From Centipeda flueggei ATCC 43531 (GTDB taxonomy: Bacteria; Bacillota; Negativicutes; Selenomonadales; Selenomonadaceae): a stretch of DNA of 64,000 nucleotides. The notes under the pieces are model-generated. The model made no database searches. It was not told the DNA's origin and saw only the letters and a program-made list of their open reading frames with translations. The position numbers and the translations under genes were made by a program. Location of the stretch: NCBI RefSeq assembly GCF_000160695.1, contig NZ_GG694006.1, positions 871,803-935,802 of the forward strand. The letters run 5' to 3'. Shown here piece by piece: positions 61,437-64,000 of the stretch (position 1 is its first letter; each line of letters begins with the position of its first letter).

Positions 61437-62237
61437 TTAACTCGTGCGTCCAACATCGTTGACAGCCTTGTCGAGCAGTGTGTCCTGCGTCTGAACAGCC
61501 TTTGATCCCGCCTCATAGACGCGGTAGTTGTTGATGAGCTCGACCATCTCTGTGACAACGCTCGTATTCGACATCTCGAGCATCCCCTGCTCAATGACGC
61601 CGGTCGCCTGCTGCGGCTGTGCTCCCTGCTGGGGACGGTAGAGATTATCTCCCTGCTTGATCACCGCCTTCGGCTCGTCAAACTGGACAAAACCAAGCTG
61701 TGCGATCTGTCTTCCGTCCGAGTAGATGCGCCCATCGCTGGAAACCGTTACATGGTGTGCCGTCGCAGGAATTGTGATCGGCTGTCCCTGCGCGGAGAGC
61801 ACCGCCTGCCCGCGCACGGTCTGAAGCTGCCCGGTCGAAGAACGATAGAAGCTTCCGTCGCGCGTGTAGCGCGGTCCCTGCGGCGTATCGACGACAAAGT
61901 ATCCCTGCCCCGAGATGCCGAAGTCATACGTGTTCCCCGTTGCCTGGAGTGCCCCCTGCAGATGATCCGTCGCGATCTCGTCCACGGCGGAGCCCAGTCC
62001 AAGCGTGCCGACGATCGGTGCACCCGAACGGAGACGAAATCCCTTGAAGCTCGTCACATCTGTATCGGCCGAATGATCATTGATGCGGCGCAGCAGCATT
62101 GGCTCAAACTCGCGGATCGCCATATCATCCCGTTTGAACCCTGTTGTCGCGGCATTGGCGAGGTTGTTCGCAATCATATCCGTGTGCTTCGTCTCTGTAA
62201 TCATGCCGGATGCGGCGATATAGAGCCCTCTCCACAT
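61437..62237 (-). CDS. flgF: Proximal rod protein FlgF
   Basis: The 266-residue rod protein has the N-terminal MWRGLYIAASGMITETKHTDMIANNLANA-type motif, the D1 core (ISGQGYFVVDTPQGPRYTRDGSF) and the C-terminal LEMSNTSVVTEMVELINNYRVYEAG. Its stop lies 6 bases beyond MITE copy B. It follows mbl, an order also seen in Bacillus (mbl-flhO-flhP). Confidence 0.94.
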   Translation of the reverse strand: MWRGLYIAASGMITETKHTDMIANNLANAATTGFKRDDMAIREFEPMLLRRINDHSADTDVTSFKGFRLRSGAPIVGTLGLGSAVDEIATDHLQGALQATGNTYDFGISGQGYFVVDTPQGPRYTRDGSFYRSSTGQLQTVRGQAVLSAQGQPITIPATAHHVTVSSDGRIYSDGRQIAQLGFVQFDEPKAVIKQGDNLYRPQQGAQPQQATGVIEQGMLEMSNTSVVTEMVELINNYRVYEAGSKAVQTQDTLLDKAVNDVGRTS

Positions 62238-62324
62238 AGCTGTCCCTCTTTTCCCGAATAAACTTATTCACTTGTATAGATTTCGCTGTAAACTTCATTT
62301 TTCCTTTATTTATTTCTCATTTTT

Positions 62325-63353
62325 TTACTTCTTCCGCCCAAATGACGTATTCGTTGCCTTGCCGTCAAATTTATCGAAAATATCGAGCGCCTTGCCGCAG
62401 CCAAGAGCAACACAGGACATGGGATCATCGGCAACAACGGTCGGTGTCCCCGTCTCCTGCTGGAGAAGCTCTGCCATGCCGTAAAGGAGTGCCCCGCCGC
62501 CTGTGAGGACAATGCCGCGGTCCATAATGTCTGCCGCCAGCTCAGGAGGAGTATCCTCAAGCACCTTTTTCACACAGTCCACAATGCGCATTACTGAAGG
62601 TTCAATCGCAGCAGATGCCTGTGCCGTGGAGATTGTGACATTTTTCGGCAGCCCCGAAAGGAGGTCGCGTCCCCGGATGTCCATCTGCTCACGTCGGGCT
62701 GCTGTATATGCTGCACCGACGCGGATCTTAATCTCCTCTGCCGAACGCTCGCCGATGAGCAGGTTGAACTCGCGTTTTACATAGTTAATAATATCTTCAT
62801 CAAAGCTGTCCCCCGCCACGCGAATGCTCGCACTTGTGACAACACCGCCCAGGCTGATGACGGCGATGTCCGTTGTCCCGCCGCCGATGTCGATGACCAT
62901 CGATCCCTGTGCCTCTACGATGTCAAGACCTGCGCCCATCGCTGCCGCAAGCGGCTCCTCGATCAGTTGGATATGGCGTGCACCCGCCTGCTCGGCGGCT
63001 TCCTGCACGGCGCGCTGCTCCACCATCGTCACCCCCGAGGGAATACAGATCATGATGCGCGGGCGAAAGACAATGCTGCGCCCAACCACCTTGTCGATGA
63101 AAAAGCGCAGCATGCTCTCTGTGATGTCATAGTCCGCAATCACGCCGCCGCGCAGCGGACGGATTGCAACGATATTGCCAGGGGTACGCCCGATCATCTG
63201 CCGAGCCTCTTCGCCGATGGCGAGCACCTGATTGGTATCACGGTTCACCGCCACAACTGAGGGTTCTTTGAGAACAACCCCTCTTCGTTTTACATAGACG
63301 AGCACGTTGGCCGTCCCCAGATCAATTCCTATGTCCATTGACATACCGAACAT
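62325..63353 (-). CDS. mbl: Rod-shape actin homologue Mbl/MreB
   Basis: The 342-residue bacterial actin has the ATPase motifs IGIDLGTANVLVYV (phosphate 1), VIDIGGGTTDIAVISLGG (phosphate 2) and VLTGGGALLYGM (adenosine). It forms curved filaments that guide cell-wall synthesis. Position next to flgF/flgG favours the Mbl paralogue. It is downstream of an unknown gene in the same transcript. Confidence 0.92.
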   Translation of the reverse strand: MFGMSMDIGIDLGTANVLVYVKRRGVVLKEPSVVAVNRDTNQVLAIGEEARQMIGRTPGNIVAIRPLRGGVIADYDITESMLRFFIDKVVGRSIVFRPRIMICIPSGVTMVEQRAVQEAAEQAGARHIQLIEEPLAAAMGAGLDIVEAQGSMVIDIGGGTTDIAVISLGGVVTSASIRVAGDSFDEDIINYVKREFNLLIGERSAEEIKIRVGAAYTAARREQMDIRGRDLLSGLPKNVTISTAQASAAIEPSVMRIVDCVKKVLEDTPPELAADIMDRGIVLTGGGALLYGMAELLQQETGTPTVVADDPMSCVALGCGKALDIFDKFDGKATNTSFGRKK

Positions 63354-63383
63354 GTAAGGAAATCCCCCTAAATTCTTCGTTGA

Positions 63384-63857
63384 TCAATCCTCTGTATCTT
63401 TGCGTTCTTCCTGTACCGGCACAGGAAGAACGGCCTGCCGAATCTCTCCGAGTGACTGTTCCAAGGAAGGCACATAGTTGTCCTGCAGCTCTTTGTCATC
63501 CCACTTGCACTGCTTCACATAGCTGAGGATGCCGTCGAGGAAGGACACAACCATCTCAGAGACATACGCCTGTGCAACTTCGTTTGCGGTCAAGTAAACT
63601 TCTCTGCTGCGCAGCTCAAACGCAATGCGGTCAATGTAGTGCTCCCCTTCGATCAGGTAGCCGAGCGCACGCAGACGAAGCCCAATCTCCCGCACGTTCG
63701 CAGCATCCTTCGCTGCCGCACTACGGTCAGCGGCAATCTTATCCACGGCCGCCCATGCCTCATCGCACAGTTCCCCCACGACATCGAGCGTCTTGTCGCG
63801 CGCACGTTTTTTCCGCCACAGCACATCGCGTACTGACAGCTTCTTTTGCTCTCCCAT
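63384..63857 (-). CDS. Conserved-looking soluble protein of unknown function upstream of mbl
   Basis: The 157-residue hydrophilic protein is predicted to be almost all helical, with basic and acidic heptad-like segments and no signal peptide. Nothing in it identifies a family. It is the first gene after a strong promoter and lies 30 bases before mbl, so a role with cell shape or basal-body assembly is possible. The ATG at 63857 has GGGGGTGA just upstream. An ATG six codons earlier lacks a better RBS. Confidence 0.6.
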   Translation of the reverse strand: MGEQKKLSVRDVLWRKKRARDKTLDVVGELCDEAWAAVDKIAADRSAAAKDAANVREIGLRLRALGYLIEGEHYIDRIAFELRSREVYLTANEVAQAYVSEMVVSFLDGILSYVKQCKWDDKELQDNYVPSLEQSLGEIRQAVLPVPVQEERKDTED

Positions 63858-63894
63858 AGTCACCCCCGCTTTCACTTCTCTCTATAGTTCTCTT

Positions 63895-63923
63895 ATTATA
63901 TGTGTTTCCCTCGTCATCGTCAA
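63895..63923 (-). promoter_or_regulatory. Promoter of the unknown gene-mbl-flagellar rod operon
   Basis: TTGACG (63923-63918), a 17-base spacer and TATAAT (63900-63895) on the minus strand, near consensus. The stop codon of the preceding gene lies inside the -35. Confidence 0.8.
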
Positions 63924-64000
63924 TCTATAATCTTCAGCGCACGGATAAATTCAGTCCAACGCCCCAATGGCACAAGTGTCATAAGAAAGATTTGCATTTG
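63920..64000 (-). CDS. C-terminal end of a gene entering from the right edge
   Basis: The last 26 codons and TGA of an open minus-strand frame are visible (MTLVPLGRWTEFIRALKIID end). Its stop overlaps the -35 of the mbl operon. The family cannot be told from this fragment. Confidence 0.45.
   Translation of the reverse strand, partial: QMQIFLMTLVPLGRWTEFIRALKIID

Overview
The window looks like chromosomal DNA from a Selenomonas-type member of the Negativicutes, a diderm, flagellated, propionate-forming Firmicute. This is an inference from gene content. Firmicutes-style neighbourhoods (yaaR-holB-ricT-trmN6, mbl next to flgF/flgG, Rex) sit beside outer-membrane features: an LptF/LptG permease, flagellar L- and P-ring genes, and a repeat-rich autotransporter-like surface protein. 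The sequence is GC-rich, most genes have strong AGGAGG-type ribosome-binding sites, and several use TTG or GTG starts. I see no rRNA, tRNA or CRISPR array. No gap between genes exceeds about 300 bases.

Layout. 1-2.7 kb: the 5' part of a large repeat-rich adhesin (minus strand, running off the left edge), with a clear promoter and a palindrome in its leader. 2.8-6.2 kb: yaaR-holB-ricT-trmN6, divergent from a PilZ gene at 6.3 kb. 7.1-10.5 kb: two tandem YbjN-like paralogues, an NlpC/P60 hydrolase and a helical-repeat protein. 10.6-14.9 kb: two exported proteins of unknown function, metA, a PHP-type histidinol-phosphatase and a Cof-type HAD phosphatase. 15.0-22.1 kb (plus strand): an alpha-glucoside island with an RpiR/MurR regulator, PTS EIICBA, GH13 alpha-glucosidase, HAD phosphatase, MITE-like element and eukaryotic-type hexokinase. 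22.1-28.0 kb: HD protein, AtpZ, WecB, WecA/TagO, a RuvC-like protein, DUF3084 and LptF/LptG.

28.1-35.7 kb holds the succinate-to-propionate branch: CoA-transferase, methylmalonyl-CoA mutase (two chains), MeaB, epimerase, decarboxylase alpha subunit, a 45-residue epsilon-like subunit and the biotin carrier. The sodium-pump beta and delta subunits are not here. 35.8-41.9 kb: Rex, O-antigen ligase-like protein, FolC and ValS. 42.0-52.0 kb: a possible long transcription unit from a polyprenyl diphosphate synthase through two TatA, TatC, UbiD, UbiA, FolD, Fhs and a soluble sulfatase-fold protein. It joins quinone synthesis, protein export and one-carbon metabolism. 52.2-55.7 kb: DapL, then a three-gene archaeal-type glutamate synthase locus whose first two genes are collapsed into a deleted, frameshifted pseudogene while the third is intact. 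55.9-64 kb: an AMIN/NAGPA exported protein, then the flagellar rod and ring operon flgJ-I-H-A-G-F with mbl and an unknown gene upstream. A second copy of the MITE lies between flgF and flgG.

Most noteworthy are the two-copy MITE family with 16-bp terminal inverted repeats, the self-contained maltose-type PTS/GH13/HAD/hexokinase pathway, the broken glutamate synthase locus, and a small ORF whose stop overlaps the CoA-transferase start. No wholly new defence or mobile system was found.
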